Shown here: positions 1 to 11,069 of the stretch, piece by piece
How positions within the stretch are numbered: position 1 is the stretch's first letter
Layout: each line of letters opens with the position of its first letter
Assembly (NCBI RefSeq): GCF_000204055.1
Contig: NW_006768818.1
Coordinates: 457,526 to 521,525, forward strand
Reading direction: 5' to 3'
Length of the DNA stretch: 64,000 bases
DNA from: Melampsora larici-populina 98AG31
Taxonomy: Eukaryota > Basidiomycota > Pucciniomycetes > Pucciniales > Melampsoraceae
The notes under the pieces: generated by a model
The model's database searches: none
Seen by the model: the letters and a program-made list of their open reading frames with translations, nothing else
Told to the model about the DNA's origin: nothing
Program-made: the position numbers and the translations under genes

Positions 1-1850
1 TTGAATCAAGCTCAATCAAAAATTAACTCCAATTTTATCATCATAGTGTATTTATCAATACCATCAGATCCATCTCTACTGCCCAGGTAAGTACTAGGTT
101 ACAAGTTCTTCTTCTCTATTCATTGGTATCTCAGCCTTATGCTACCCTCGACCTAGGTTATCATAAGTTTAGAGTAGTGTGAAGGGGTGTCTCAAGCAAG
201 GAGGGGTCCCGGGGCCACTGAGGGCTTATGTTTGAAGCACTCAGTCAAAGATAAGCCCTCAGTTGTCTAGCCCCTGGTTTGCTCTGTGCTCTGAAACTAC
301 GTAAGGTGCCTGAAAAGGTGCCAGAAGAGAGGTCTTTCCTAGCCTAGGGATGGTGGGTGGGTGCTAAAGATGATATTTATGGCTTCTAAAAGACATAGAG
401 CCTTGGTGCAGGTAAGGATTGTTAGAAGACAGGATGAAATGTTTCCTTCTGTCTCTTCTGTATCTTAAACCTCCACAACTGTCTAGTGTATGTACCGTTT
501 ACATGTGCACCTAGCCTCCCCTTACCCTCCTAGCTCCAATGGAAATAACTTACCATGTCATGCCTTTGGTGAGAAGTAGCCATAAATCTTTGTCTTCATA
601 TTCTTATCAGGCATTGACTTTTACTTAATGTAATAGAAAAGAGTGATGATGTAGAAAAATTCATGATTTCTAAATGAATGAGGTCCAAGATAAAGAATCA
701 TATTGACCTTGTAATACTATCAACAAAGAAATATCATTGAAATAAGAAAACTTGGGCGAGCAAAAACCAATACAGTCAAATTTTTGCAATCCAGAAGAAA
801 TTGAATCTTCTCCTCAAAACTCTGGTATTTCCGGATGTACAATTGAAATTTGGTCCACTAAGTTGGGCTCCTGAGGAGATTTTGACTCTGGAATCCGGTA
901 ACCTCTGCTATCCAGTACAAAAGGTGTACCCAATTGCACTAGATTTCATAGGTATCATGACTGTTGTCATATTGCAATTCATGTGGTAGTATAGTCATAC
1001 AAATACTGTGACAAAATGATGGAGACAAGACAAGTCTAAAGGTTTCCTCCAGATGCAAAACTCAAGAGATTACCAGAGAATTTTTTAGGGTTGAGGAATT
1101 TGAGGTCCTGGCAAAGTTTAACTAATTGTCCAACCATGCCTGCACACCTGTAAAGGGTATCACAGTTGATCTTGGACTTTGGGTGTGAGTATACCCATTT
1201 TATTTGCACTCTTGTCTTCCATACTGCTTGTGCTCAGTGCTTCAAAGCTCATGGAAATGGGATTCTAGCTCCAAAAAACCTTCTTTAGATCTTTCCACAT
1301 GTGCTAGATTTTTTCACCACAGCTTTCATATTGCAAACCAACTCAAGTGTTGTATTTTGTGTCTCTTTTTCATAATCCAATAGGATTGAAGTGAATTTTT
1401 GTTGTACAGTTGTTGGAGCGTCCAAAATGAGGTATGACAGAAATTGATATCGTCACATTTAAAGCAGAACACTCAAGGAGAAACCCAAGACCTTGAAGAA
1501 TAGGTGGTGAACTGGATCCAGATTTTCTTGAGGTCTGAAGCCCTCAAAATGGGCGGTGAAGGCAAAAGCAGAAAAGTTGGTAATCTCAGGCCAAAGATCC
1601 TCCCTGCGAGGGCGCGGATGCGGCTGGGCTTCAGGGCTTAAGTTAAGTAACTTAAGTCCTGGTAGGTAAAAACTCGAAGGCTGTGACATGTCTGTGAAAG
1701 GAAAGTTTAAATAGGCTGTATGACAACACGACCCAAACCGAGCATGATACGATTCTGAAGGTTTCATTTCAACGAATCAAACAAGCGAAAAACGAACGAG
1801 GAAGGTTATCCATTATCAACCTTCTGGAGACAATTTACAAAACTTCAACA
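1..1850. other. Spacer without a convincing gene
   Basis: Apart from the 217-263 hairpin I see no gene. Open frames at 801-989 (+, TTG start) and 1459-1767 (-, ATG at 1767) show no recognisable domain. The second would start 86 bases from the PET100 start on the opposite strand, so a short divergent gene cannot be excluded, but its composition is unconvincing. Confidence 0.5.
217..263. repeat. Short perfect inverted repeat (hairpin)
   Basis: ACTGAGGGCTTAT at 217-229 is matched by its exact reverse complement at 251-263, leaving a 21-base loop. It stands in a gene-free stretch. It could be a terminator-like or MITE-derived foldback; no flanking duplication is visible. Confidence 0.6.
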
Positions 1851-1852
1851 CA

Positions 1853-2287
1853 ATGGCAGGACCTAATTTAGAATTAATCAAATTTGGTGTAAGTTTATTT
1901 TGATGTTAGATAGAAGAGATCGATTGGTCGATTGATTGTGAACTGAATTGATTGATTGACTTGATTTCTAGATGTATGTATTTTTTCCAATTGGGATTAT
2001 GATCCATTATGGTGATCCAGATTGGTATAGAAAATACGTTTTACCTGATAAGAATGATTTTTTAAAAATTAAAGAAAACGAACCAGTTAAGTTAATTTAG
2101 ATTATTGAAAAATCACTTTGATTTATCAAACTGATGAAATGGTTTCTTTTTTTTTGTCGAATAGATTCCTCCTCGTAATAAATTTGAACTTGAAAGAGAT
2201 TTAAAAGAACTTAAAGATTCAAAGAACAAAAGATTAGAGAAAAAGATTGATGAAGAGAATGAAATGAACCGGAATCGATTAGTTTAA
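1853..2287 (+). CDS. PET100: PET100-like cytochrome c oxidase assembly factor
   Basis: Three exons, 1853-1888, 1972-2085 and 2165-2287, give a 90-residue protein; both introns are phase 0 (donors GTAAGT and GTTAAG, acceptors CTAG and ATAG). It begins MAGPNLELIKFG, continues with a membrane segment (YVFFPIGIMIHYG) and GDPDWY, and ends in a charged helix rich in Lys, Glu and Arg. This is the PET100 layout: a small mitochondrial inner-membrane protein with one N-terminal transmembrane helix that acts as a chaperone in assembly of respiratory complex IV. Length fits the family (about 75-110 residues). The identification rests on remembered family features (PNLE..KFG..VFFP.G), not on a search. Exon 1 is only 12 codons, so simple ORF finding misses the gene. 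Its stop lies about 50 bases from the left end of a TIR transposon. Confidence 0.85.
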
Positions 2288-2364
2288 AAAGATATCATAT
2301 AAGCACGCTATCTCGACCCCCCATGGTTTATAACTAATCAGACCCCCCCACACCCTAGGACGGC

Positions 2365-2619
2365 TTAAGTGGCCTTTAATTGTATGTAGTCGGATAGTGA
2401 TTCTTTCCACATAAGCTCGTCCTCATTAAAGTGGATGCTTCCAATGTAAATGATGTCAATCTCTGTAATCAATAACCCATTTATCAACTCCGATACCCTC
2501 AAAATGAACATTCTTGACAATCTCTGGCTCAAACCTTCATAATCTATCTGTCTTGGCGCTGTTACCGCAGTCTGTCCGAGTGACACACACGCACTGACTG
2601 TTTCACCCTCGTGTCGCAA
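2365..2619 (-). pseudogene. Possible C-terminal exon of an element-borne gene
   Basis: A minus-strand frame of about 84 codons runs from a possible acceptor (GATGTAG at about 2620) to a TAA inside the left TIR. It has protein-like composition (EGLSQRLSRMF, FNEDELMWKESLSDY) but no ATG at its beginning, as expected of a last exon. A second minus-strand frame begins just inside the right TIR (5203-5436). Together they suggest a gene once spanning the element whose middle is lost or displaced. The function cannot be read from the fragment. Confidence 0.3.
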
Positions 2620-2981
2620 CCTACATCATCACAATATGATCTGGTTTTGCTCTTATATTCAGCGTATGCAGATGATATATGTTACAAGTGTTGTCTTAAC
2701 AAGAGTATCCGATCATGAGTTCCCCGCCTGGAAATGTTCATGCAACTCTGCACTTTTGTCATCTCACCATATATGCCTGCGGCTCAAGCAGTTTGAAGTA
2801 TCTGAGACTGTGCACAGTGGAACTACAGTCAGGTTCTGAGGAACTGTTCATTAATAATAATTCTTACAAGACTGAGATTCAAGAGCAATGTGAAGTGAGG
2901 AGATAAAATTAGTCTAGAATAATGCGGGTTTGGAAGATTGTCAGAGTTCTGAGTTTATGCGCCAGTTACCCTGAGGTCTAC

Positions 2982-2989
2982 TATATAAA
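2982..2989 (+). promoter_or_regulatory. TATA box candidate for the secreted-protein gene
   Basis: TATATAAA followed by CCCC stands about 350 bases upstream of the ATG at 3341. A 5' untranslated leader, perhaps with an intron (a GTTAGT signal near 3040 and a TTTCCAG signal near 3175), would bridge the distance. That structure is inferred. Confidence 0.4.
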
Positions 2990-3340
2990 CCCCCAATCAT
3001 TGTGCTTTCAGAGCTCAAAGTTTCCTTCAAAATCATTATTGGTTAGTCTTTTATTTCTTTGATAATCTTTGTGTTTAGATTGTAAATAATGTTCAACTGT
3101 GTTCAACAAGGAAAAGATAGTTAGTAAGGCCTATTCTGATCATGGATCTTTCATCTTTTTTCGATCATTTGTTTCCAGGTGGGCTTCAAATCACAAATCA
3201 TTTTTGGAAAGTAACACAAATTTCAAACATATTGAAGTAGAGGTCTCAATTAACACTGTCAGTTTTGTTTGGTTCAATTTTCTGGATCAAAAGGAATCAC
3301 TGTAGCTAACTTTGCACAATCCCAACCAGAAAACTCCATC

Positions 3341-3778
3341 ATGAAATTCCAAACAATCATCATTGCAGTTGTGCTTTTGGGTTACTATGAGGCTTCAGGT
3401 GCCCCGATGCTCTCTCAAGTTACTCATCCAATGATGACAGATGTACCATCTAGTCACATAGCAAACCAATCAAGTGGTCTGAAGATCCCATTCATCCAAC
3501 AGAATATGGAAGAAAGAGTGAACCATGCACAACAACTTTCCAAACAGGCAGAGAAAGAGTTTGGAAACACTCCTAAAAATACTATCACAGATGTAGCTCA
3601 AACTAATGACATCAACCTGGCCAAAGAGATCAAGGTGACATTCCATCCTCTTGATGAAGGTGATCAAAGTGCTGAAGAAATAAAGCATGGTAAAAGTGAT
3701 TTTCATTGCTTTGTTGACTTCCTGATCCGTATGGGCACTCTGTGGAAGATAGCTGTTGCCGGAGGGTTCAAAAGATGA
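3341..3778 (+). CDS. Small secreted protein carried inside a TIR element
   Basis: An uninterrupted 145-residue frame starts MKFQTIIIAVVLLGYYEASG, a typical signal peptide (Lys at position 2, hydrophobic core about residues 5-14, small residues before the likely cut at AGSG-like ASG/AP near residue 20). The mature part is hydrophilic, with a Gln/Glu/Lys-rich stretch (about 60-80), one Cys near the C-terminus and a basic end (GGFKR). I chose the ATG at 3341 over the upstream in-frame start because only it exposes the signal peptide. No known domain is recognised. In a plant-pathogenic fungus such a protein would be an effector candidate, but nothing in the sequence proves that. The gene lies wholly between the TIRs of the 2337-5493 element, so it would move with it. 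Confidence 0.65.
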   Translation: MKFQTIIIAVVLLGYYEASGAPMLSQVTHPMMTDVPSSHIANQSSGLKIPFIQQNMEERVNHAQQLSKQAEKEFGNTPKNTITDVAQTNDINLAKEIKVTFHPLDEGDQSAEEIKHGKSDFHCFVDFLIRMGTLWKIAVAGGFKR

Positions 3779-4339
3779 TTGGAAAAGGTTTTTTCATGGC
3801 AAGGAAACGCAACCAATCTTGCTCTTTATTTTTCTGGAAAACTTTACAGGATCTCTCTATTGATTGTCAACATTCAGGGTACAATACATTTGAACAGTAC
3901 CTGATAATGCATTCATACAATGTTTTGACAAAATAATCTCTTGGAAAAAGTTTGTTTTCTTTTGTTTCATTGTTTTTTTGAGTGTGTTGACATGTTTTAT
4001 TTCTTTATTTGGTTTTGAATGTGTTATCCCCTGCTTTCTCTTATAAAATTCATGAATCAATGTTTATGATGTGGTCATTTTGATTGGATTGAAAGAATAA
4101 GTGCCCCATAAGTTTAACTTGAGATGAAATCTATCAGAATTCTGGCCCCAGAATGTCTAACATTTCAATTCATTTTGTTTTGACTAGACTGTCTAGTCAA
4201 ATTTTCACTCTACTCTTGTTCATCTACTTCTTGTCTCTCGTTTATCTATTTCTTGTCTCTCGTTTAAATTCCATTATAACTATATGTGAAATTTAACTTC
4301 TTGTACATTTTTTTAAAAAATTCCACCGTTATGACCATT

Positions 4340-4510
4340 ATTTGAGCCAAAAATCGCGGTTGCGGTACGGCGTGTTACGATGAGACCGTACCAAAGTGGA
4401 CTTCTGAATACGGTGGTCTGCACTTAACGGTACGGCGCGGTAGGTACTTACAGTGGTCTACCGTAGCGTTATGGAACTTCCACCACGCTACGGTAGATTA
4501 CGTTGAGGTC
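4340..4510. repeat. Local cluster of GTACGGCG / CTACGGTAG-like subrepeats
   Basis: Several related GC-rich words recur in both orientations in an AT-rich setting: GCGGTACGGCG, ACGGTACGGCGCGG, GTCTACCGTAGCG and CCACGCTACGGTAG. Such clusters are common near the ends of hAT-like elements, but I see no TIR pair or target duplication here. It is probably a remnant of another insertion within the 2337-5493 element. Confidence 0.4.
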
Positions 4511-4908
4511 CGAGTGTTGCTAGACAGTGACTTCACCAGAGTAGATAAATGAAAAGTTCAGAAGTTCAATGTAAGAGTTTTTAATTCTTGAGCAACCAAG
4601 AAATTTTGAGGAGTATGTTGTCATACTGTAAGGTTTGAAGACATATTCCTTGAAGAACTTGAAGAATATTGTGAACTTGTTTCTCAATTCTGTGAGTGAT
4701 TATTATGATCTGACCGTGTAGCAATCATAAGGTCAAAGAGAAACATTCGTATCATAAAAGATGATACTGACCTAAACAGGATCAAACACTGTCTTTATGA
4801 TTTTGTGTCAACAAAAATTACATACATCATAGACATCTGGATTAAAAATGCATAATGAAATGAACCTTTTATTGATTGTTTGCTCAAGGGAGCTAATTCA
4901 AGATAATA

Positions 4909-5198
4909 GGGGGGCTCAAGTCAAAAAATTTTACTAATTTTTTCGTAAAAAACTTTTCCCAATTGCATAAAATTTACGCAAAATTTTATGCAATTGGGAA
5001 AAGTTATACGACATCCCAAATTTTTTTGAGCAGTAAATTTACGCAAATTTGCGTAAATTTGCTGCTCAGAAGGAGATCCGAAAGAAATTTTTACGGTCCG
5101 TTTTTATGAATTGGGAAAAGTTTTTACAGCACGGTACCGTAAAAAACTTTCCCCAATTTTTTAAAAAAGGGCCACAAATATTTTGAATTGAGCCCCCC
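4909..5198. mobile_element. MITE, 290 bp, TA target duplication, nested
   Basis: The ends GGGGGGCTCAAGTCAAAA and (reverse complement of the right end) GGGGGGCTCAATTCAAAA form TIRs of about 24 bases, flanked by TA at 4907-4908 and 5199-5200. Inside is a long palindrome around 4964-5014 (CTTTTCCCAATTGCATAAAA and its complement) and a second foldback with GCGTAAATTT words. There is no coding capacity. It sits inside the larger 2337-5493 element and so inserted later. Confidence 0.85.
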
Positions 5199-5202
5199 TA
5201 AT

Positions 5203-5436
5203 TCATCTCGCATGAGGGCAAGTACAAGTATCATGCCCAGTTTGGCTATATTTGCTGCATTTTTGACCAAAGAGCTCAGCTTCAGTATATTCAGGATGTG
5301 CTTTGAGTGGCTTGGTGGTTCTTGAGGAGTGCAAAGGCTGTCCAGGAGCTTGAAGTGGTTCAGGCTCGTGGATCACACAGGAGATTGGATCAGGCTGTGA
5401 GAGAGGATTCCTCAAGATGATTGAATTATTTACCAT
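5203..5436 (-). pseudogene. Relic N-terminal exon with zinc-knuckle-like motif
   Basis: A frame of 77 codons with a true ATG (5436) starts 18 bases inside the right TIR. It contains CSKYSQTGHDTC, which resembles a CX2CX4HX4C zinc knuckle with the second Cys replaced by Tyr, followed by CPHAR and a stop at the edge of the nested MITE. This may be the first exon of the element's original transposase or accessory protein, broken by the MITE. The reading is tentative. Confidence 0.3.
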
Positions 5437-5495
5437 CCGTTTACAATCAAGGTGCTTAAGGCCTCTTAAGCCGTCCTAGGGTGTGGGTCTGATTA

Positions 5496-6800
5496 AGTAA
5501 ACAGAGAGGATTGGAATATCGCGATCCCGTTATGATATCCTCTTGGAATCATCTTAATTGTGAGTTGGCTATAAGGCTGAGGAAGTGAACTAGTTATTAA
5601 CTAGTGAGATAACAATCTCAATGACCTATAGATGAGCAAGCAACAAACCTCCTCAAAAAGTCATGGAAAGAAACCGGCAAGGAAAAGAGAAAGGGTACAA
5701 GTGAGAATAGATAGAGCCTTTGTCTTTATATATACCAAATAGCATCACTACAACACGGTCTGCACCATAGATCTGATTACTAATATGACGTCAAGAATTG
5801 AATTACTCTTCTGGTTCTCATTGTTTTTGTTTTATATTTAGGTACATATCAAAAATACATCTTCACCAAAGATTAAATCACCCTAAATCACCCCATATGT
5901 CATGCTTGTTTTGAAGTTTGTTTCATGTAAAAATTCGAGATTCATTTCTTTCCTTTTTTTTGGTAATGAAGATTGTTCAAAATTGATTATTGTTTGGAAA
6001 ATGAAAATATATATATGTGAAGATAGATGGGATAGGAGACTTAAGATAGCAGATTTAAAGAAACTTGAGAGTATTTCGAAAAAAACAAGCTAAAATCTAT
6101 ATATATATTGATGATATTTACAAGCTCATGAAGCTTACTAATACGAACCTATTTTAAGGAAAAAGTTTGGTTGAAGAATCGAGAAAGATATTCGGATGAA
6201 GATTGCATTCCAAATCAATTTGTGATTCATAACTCAATCAAAAGTAAGATCGAGAACAAATTGAGACAAACGATTACCAAAAAAAACATACATACAAGGA
6301 TTCACATCCAAGATAAATAGACAAATCACATTCGATATAGCCGAAAAAGTCAGATAATAAAGAGAGACATGAATGAGTTTTGCAAGCGTATGCAGCAGAT
6401 GAGAAATTTTTAAAGAATGTGAGTGAGATTAGCCGATTGTTTTGAATACTTTGAAGGCGATGGTCATAAGACTTGCATAAGAAGCAGCTTGGTGAATCCA
6501 ACTTCCGAGTAAGGATGGAAGTAAAATGGTCAATCTATTCATGGAACCAAACTTCTTGCTCAAGCTAAGACGTCATCCAACCAAACTCATACCAAACTCA
6601 TCTGCAAATTCTTATCTCCATCATTCTTCACAGTTCTACCGTACCAAAATCAAAACCTATAAAACTCGGTACTCCGCTCAGGAGCTTCTGAAATCTTTAT
6701 TCCTTTTTTCATCTTGACATCCCAATTTAAGCCTGAAAGATAATTCCTTCTACAATCTCATTCTCGAATCTATTTACCTAAACCTTTTTCCTTTTTTCAA
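5496..6800. other. Spacer upstream of the O-methyltransferase
   Basis: AT-rich sequence with no convincing gene. A 63-codon frame at 5902-6093 has an ATG but no family features, and the minus frame at 6274-6501 has no ATG start. The last 150 bases form the promoter region of the next gene. Confidence 0.5.
6658..6664 (+). promoter_or_regulatory. TATA box candidate
   Basis: TATAAAA lies 139 bases upstream of the O-methyltransferase ATG and is followed by a pyrimidine-rich leader (CTTTTTCC just before the start), a common fungal arrangement. Confidence 0.4.
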
Positions 6801-6802
6801 AA

Positions 6803-7954
6803 ATGCCATTAGTTTTCGAAGTTTGTTCACATCATTCTGATAGGATTGCTAAATTAATAAATGTAGCCCAAGGAATGATTTTAAAAGAAATCAATTCGAT
6901 AGATGGGAAAGAAGAAAAAAGTCAAGAAAGTTTAAAAACTAACTTGAGTAACATCAATTCGATTTTAGATGAAGCATTTACAATTTCAAGTCAACTTGAA
7001 TCTTATGTTCAGAAATGGTAAATCTCAATCTCATCAATTTCCTCATGACCCCATTCCCCTTTACCTATGATTGATATTTGAGATTCTAAAATGGTTTTGA
7101 TTTGATATGATAAAGTTCAAATGTACCAGATCCGAATTCGACTTCCACAAAACTCATCAAAAAGATCATCACAGGAGCCAATGAAACAGATTGGAAATCA
7201 TTACACGAAACCGGTTCGACCACCTCAAGATTAATGCCAGCCATGTCATCCAACTTATACGAAGCAGGATTCTACAAATTCTTAATCGATATCATTCAAC
7301 CTAAAAGAGTCTTAGAAGTCGGAATGTTTACCGGTACGATCACGGCTTTGTTCGGTAGTATTAAATCAGTTGAGAAAGTCATCAGTTTAGAATATGAACC
7401 TTACTTGGAAGATTGGTGTAGGAAGTTTTGGAAAGATTCTGAGATTGATGGATTGAATGAAAAGATTGAAATTAAGATTGGTGCTGCAAGTGAGAGTATA
7501 GAAAAGATGGTAAAAGAAGGTGAAGAACCATTCGATTTAGTAAGTCTCATCTGTTCTCTACTCACTTTACTACTTTATCAATTAGATTCTTATCCATGAC
7601 TTCTTTTTTCTTCTTATCCATGACTTCTTTTTTCTTTTTTTGGTAAAGATTTTAATTGATGCAGATAAAGAATCATACGTGACTTATTTTCAACAAATCA
7701 TTAAACATAAATTATTATCTAAATCGGGTGTATTATTAATTGATAATGTACTCTTTAGAGGAACATCAATTGAACCATTCAAAGTACCATCTCCAATCTC
7801 AGATTCTATCATCAAAGAATCTTTGGTAAATTGTAATGAATTAGGTAAAAGTTTAAATACACTTAATTCTTTGATTTCTCAAAATGATCAAGTTGAAGTG
7901 ATCATGTTACCAATTAGAGATGGACTTAGTTTGGTTAAATGGAAATCTTCTTAA
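6803..7954 (+). CDS. Class I SAM-dependent O-methyltransferase (CCoAOMT/COMT-like)
   Basis: Exons 6803-7017, 7116-7539 and 7649-7954 join to 314 residues. Residues about 130-145 carry the SAM-binding motif I (VLEVGMFTGTITALF). The acidic residue of the next strand appears in VISLEYEP, and LILIDADKESY and GVLLIDNVLFRG match the metal- and substrate-binding part of the caffeoyl-CoA/catechol O-methyltransferase family. The exon 2-exon 3 join restores FDLILIDADK, which supports the intron. Members transfer a methyl group from S-adenosylmethionine to a hydroxyl of a small, often catechol-type substrate and need Mg2+; the substrate here is unknown. The protein is longer than the usual 220-250 residues because of an N-terminal helical extension of about 80. 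There is no signal peptide, so it is presumably cytosolic. Confidence 0.85.
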
Positions 7955-8622
7955 GTTCATGATTGATTTTTTTCTTGGAAGAAATCTTTCAACTTGTTTG
8001 GGATTTTTTTTGGAGAAAGTTATATAGAGAGATAAAGAAACTATAGAATATCAAAAATACTTTTCTGATTCTTTTGTTTTCATTTTTTTTATATCAAACA
8101 AACGTATTTCTCTTTCTCATGATTTGTAATAACATTTATGTTCCAGATTTTTCGAAATGAAGTGCTTTGCTTTGTGATGAGTTAAAGGAATCACTTTACA
8201 AGAGATCAGAAAAAAAAATCCACAAAAGCCGAGTGATAAAGTACACAAAACTGACCGAATTCAATTTCACATCCAAACCTTTCTGGTAGTTAAAACCTCG
8301 TAAGCAAATTAAAACGTGGAAACCTTATCTTGTCTTTCTCCCTAATCGAATATGAATCGGTGAATGTATGATGATAAGAAATGATCGATGAAACGATACA
8401 ACAAAGTAGCCATGATTTATAAAAATTTAAAATTCAAACAAGTTAGAAAATCATTATTTTACGTTACGATTTTTTTTACTGCTGCATAGAATTTCATTCA
8501 CTTGATACGAATTTCGATCCATTTTCTGTGCAGAGAAAATTTTAAAAAACTTCCATCTTTTTCCTCTTTTTAAATTCTCGCTTGTTTTATATATATTTAC
8601 ACAGTGGGAAAACAAAAAGGAA
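7955..8622. other. Spacer between methyltransferase and secreted peptide
   Basis: AT-rich 3' flank and promoter sequence. TATATATA at 8588-8595 lies just before the next ATG. No further gene or repeat is seen. Confidence 0.5.
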
Positions 8623-9058
8623 ATGTTAAAATCAAGTTTGGTTTACGTTTTTTTGATTAACTTTTTCTTTTACAATGTCAAAGGTTTCCATCAATTTCAA
8701 TTAAATGATCATCACCACTTGCAAACAAAGCATTCGTAAGTCGTGCCCAAGATTTCTTTTTCTTTACAAATCTGGTCTTTAACTCTTTAACAAATGTTTC
8801 TTGGGGATGACAATCAATAAATTCGTACCATTAAAGTGAACAAACTTTTCAACCAAATCAACTTCATTTAAACCAACATCGACTTTTCAAACGACATTCA
8901 AGTCAAGGTAAATGATTTTCTTCTCATATCAAGCTTTGATTTTTGATGAATAATTTTCTTTGAAACCTTTAGATGGAACTAAAAGAAGAAGAATCAGTCA
9001 TGCAATGAACAAAAATGAATTCTTTTGGAAAAAGAATCATCATTATCGTACAAGATAA
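8623..9058 (+). CDS. Cryptic three-exon small secreted peptide, His- and Arg-rich
   Basis: Joining exons 8623-8735, 8837-8907 and 8973-9058 gives an open frame of 89 residues with consistent phases (2, then 1) and good signals: GTAAGT..TTAAAG, GTAAAT..CTTTAG. The N-terminus (MLKSSLVYVFLINFFFYNVKG) is a signal peptide. The mature chain has HHH, then dibasic or polybasic sites (FKRHSS, TKRRRIS, a KK pair) of the kind cut by Kex2-type proteases, and no Cys. It could therefore be a processed peptide or an effector-type protein; both are inference. No single frame reveals the gene, and the last intron-like pair (GTAAGC..AACAG at about 9075-9160) would lie in the 3' UTR. Confidence 0.55.
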
Positions 9059-11069
9059 GTTTAAACACCTACAAGTAAGCAAAAACAAAAACATCATTTA
9101 CATAGAATTGATTTAATTCAATAATCTTTCTAAGAATTGACTTCATTTTTAACAGGAATCATCTTAGACACATGATTTCGCCGTCGGGTTAGAAGCTTGA
9201 AGTTTATCAAGCAAAAGAGTCATCTATAAAGTTGGATTTTTTATTTTCTGATATGTTTTAATTTCTTTCAAAGGATTTCATTCACCCACTTTTTTTCACT
9301 CATATACATCTACCAAGTTCACCAAACCCAAAACCTAAGCTCGTTTTTTTCCCTATGTATTTGATCTTCATTAGAATACGTCTTGTAGATACAATTTTGT
9401 ATCATTTTTGATTTTAACTTTTCTTTCAATTCATTCTTTGGTTAAAAGTATCATACGTTTTTTTGTTTTTTTGATTTGATTAGAAATCATTCAAGTAATT
9501 CTCTCTAGTTGTTCTAACAAAGAATTAAACCTCAGATAGGTTCTAAACTTATATGACAAGGAGAAGACAGTATCTACATTCTCCACCAGATACAGAAAGT
9601 CGGAATAAGTTGTTTTGTGGTCTTGAGAAGGATTTCTTTTTAGAAGCAACATCATCAAAGAAAGAAATCTTTGAGAGTGTTCTTGTGTATTGGGTGGTAT
9701 AGATTGGGATATAATGTGTCTCCATTGTAATTTTCCAATGTTTAAACTTTTTGACGCCGTACTACATAGTGGGAGGGAGTGCAACAGACTCCAGAGGAAG
9801 CTTTTCTGGAGTTTCTGAATCAACACAAATTCATTTCCATCATTGTCCGCCGTCCTTTCATAAAACAGTACATGATTCTGCACAGTTTTGTCTTACCAAT
9901 ACTGATGAAGCTCAAGATCTACTCAAACATTTGGTGATAAAAGCATCAAGAATAGATAGTCTTAAATTACGGTTCTGGATATACATATATGTAAGGTGTT
10001 ACATAGGAGGTCTGGACATCTTCTTAGACAGGGCTTATTCATTAGTTGTGACGCCACCTACCTCCACAAAGAATCCTCTCTGACAATACCTTCTGTTGCA
10101 GCTAAGTGGGAATCTCATTTCTCTGTTTCTGCTTTCTCTTTTGTTCATCTCTCTTTGCTATTGATCACTTGTAGAGTGTAGGATCCAATGACTACCAAAT
10201 ACCTTTGGTTGAACTAGATTTGTGTTTGTGTTAGGAATCGTATTTGTTAGTTTAGTTTTTGGAGATATTGCTACTGACCCTTGACACAGTGAGGACCCCT
10301 TCCTCAGACTCTTCCGGAGCCAACCTCTCATTGCCTTTATCTGCTACAGTATATACCAGTAGTCTCGCTCATATAAGAGAAATTGTGAGGAAGTTGTGGC
10401 TGTCAAATTGGGAGCACACGCCCGGCAATATTATATAGTGAGGTATTGTATTAGATTGAAATAACTTCACTTACTATTGAAATGCCTCATTGTAGATCAC
10501 GGGACTGATCTTTCTCACAAAGAAGCTGTTGAACAATTTATGGTACATACTTACTTCTCTCACAGCTCACACATTTTTGCGTCAGGGAAGGCACAAGTAA
10601 ACTGGACTTAAGAAGAGTAAAGTTGTTCAAGTTGGGATCTTGTTCAAACTCACAAGGTGAGATGGGCACAGAGGATAAATCAAGTCATGTAAAGCCCGCA
10701 CAATTAATATCAAAGCAGGATCAAAAAGTCTTTGAATCGTATTGAGAGCTATAGTTTTTAGTAATAATGATAATAGGAGTTGTAAATAAGACTATCCCAA
10801 ATTGAACCTTCGTTTCAACCGTAGCAACTACTCGAAGAAAGGAAGTTGAAATGTTCTAATAAGATTGAAAAGGTAATAGTTATCCAAGCTATAATATAAT
10901 TCAAAACCTTGAGATAAACACTACTGATAAAACTAAAGTTATGAAAAGAAGCCCGTACAATCAAAACCAATCTAACCGTGTATCAAGAATCCTAGGCTAA
11001 AACTAAAGGTGAGATCTAAAGTAATAATAATGATAAGATCAACAACCATACACATCCTGAACTACTCCT
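9059..11069. other. Two-kilobase spacer with no resolved gene
   Basis: Overlapping frames at 9491-9883 (-) and 9751-10083 (+) both lack an ATG at their start and show no domain, so neither is called. The rest is AT-rich. The last 300 bases are the 3' flank of the minus-strand gene that ends at 11070. Confidence 0.45.

Larger units (their letters stand above)
2337..5493. mobile_element. 3.2-kb TIR DNA transposon with TA target duplication
   Basis: The left end (from 2337) and right end (to 5493) are about 40-base inverted repeats: ATCAGACCC, then CACCCTAGGACGGCTTAAG and GGCCTT, differing by a 4-base indel and a few substitutions. TA dinucleotides at 2335-2336 and 5494-5495 flank them, as for Tc1/mariner-like insertions. 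Inside are a secreted-protein gene (3341-3778), a nested MITE (4909-5198) and minus-strand frames that may be transposase relics. No intact transposase is present, so the element is probably non-autonomous. The superfamily assignment is inference. Confidence 0.8.

Noticed and set aside
1459..1767. 102-codon minus-strand frame divergent from PET100
   Set aside because: Although it has an ATG, no domain, signal peptide or splice evidence supports it and PET100 would share almost no promoter with it; kept only as a note.
9491..9883. 130-codon minus-strand frame
   Set aside because: It opens with GTG, has no ATG before its last part, overlaps another frame and shows no recognisable motif.
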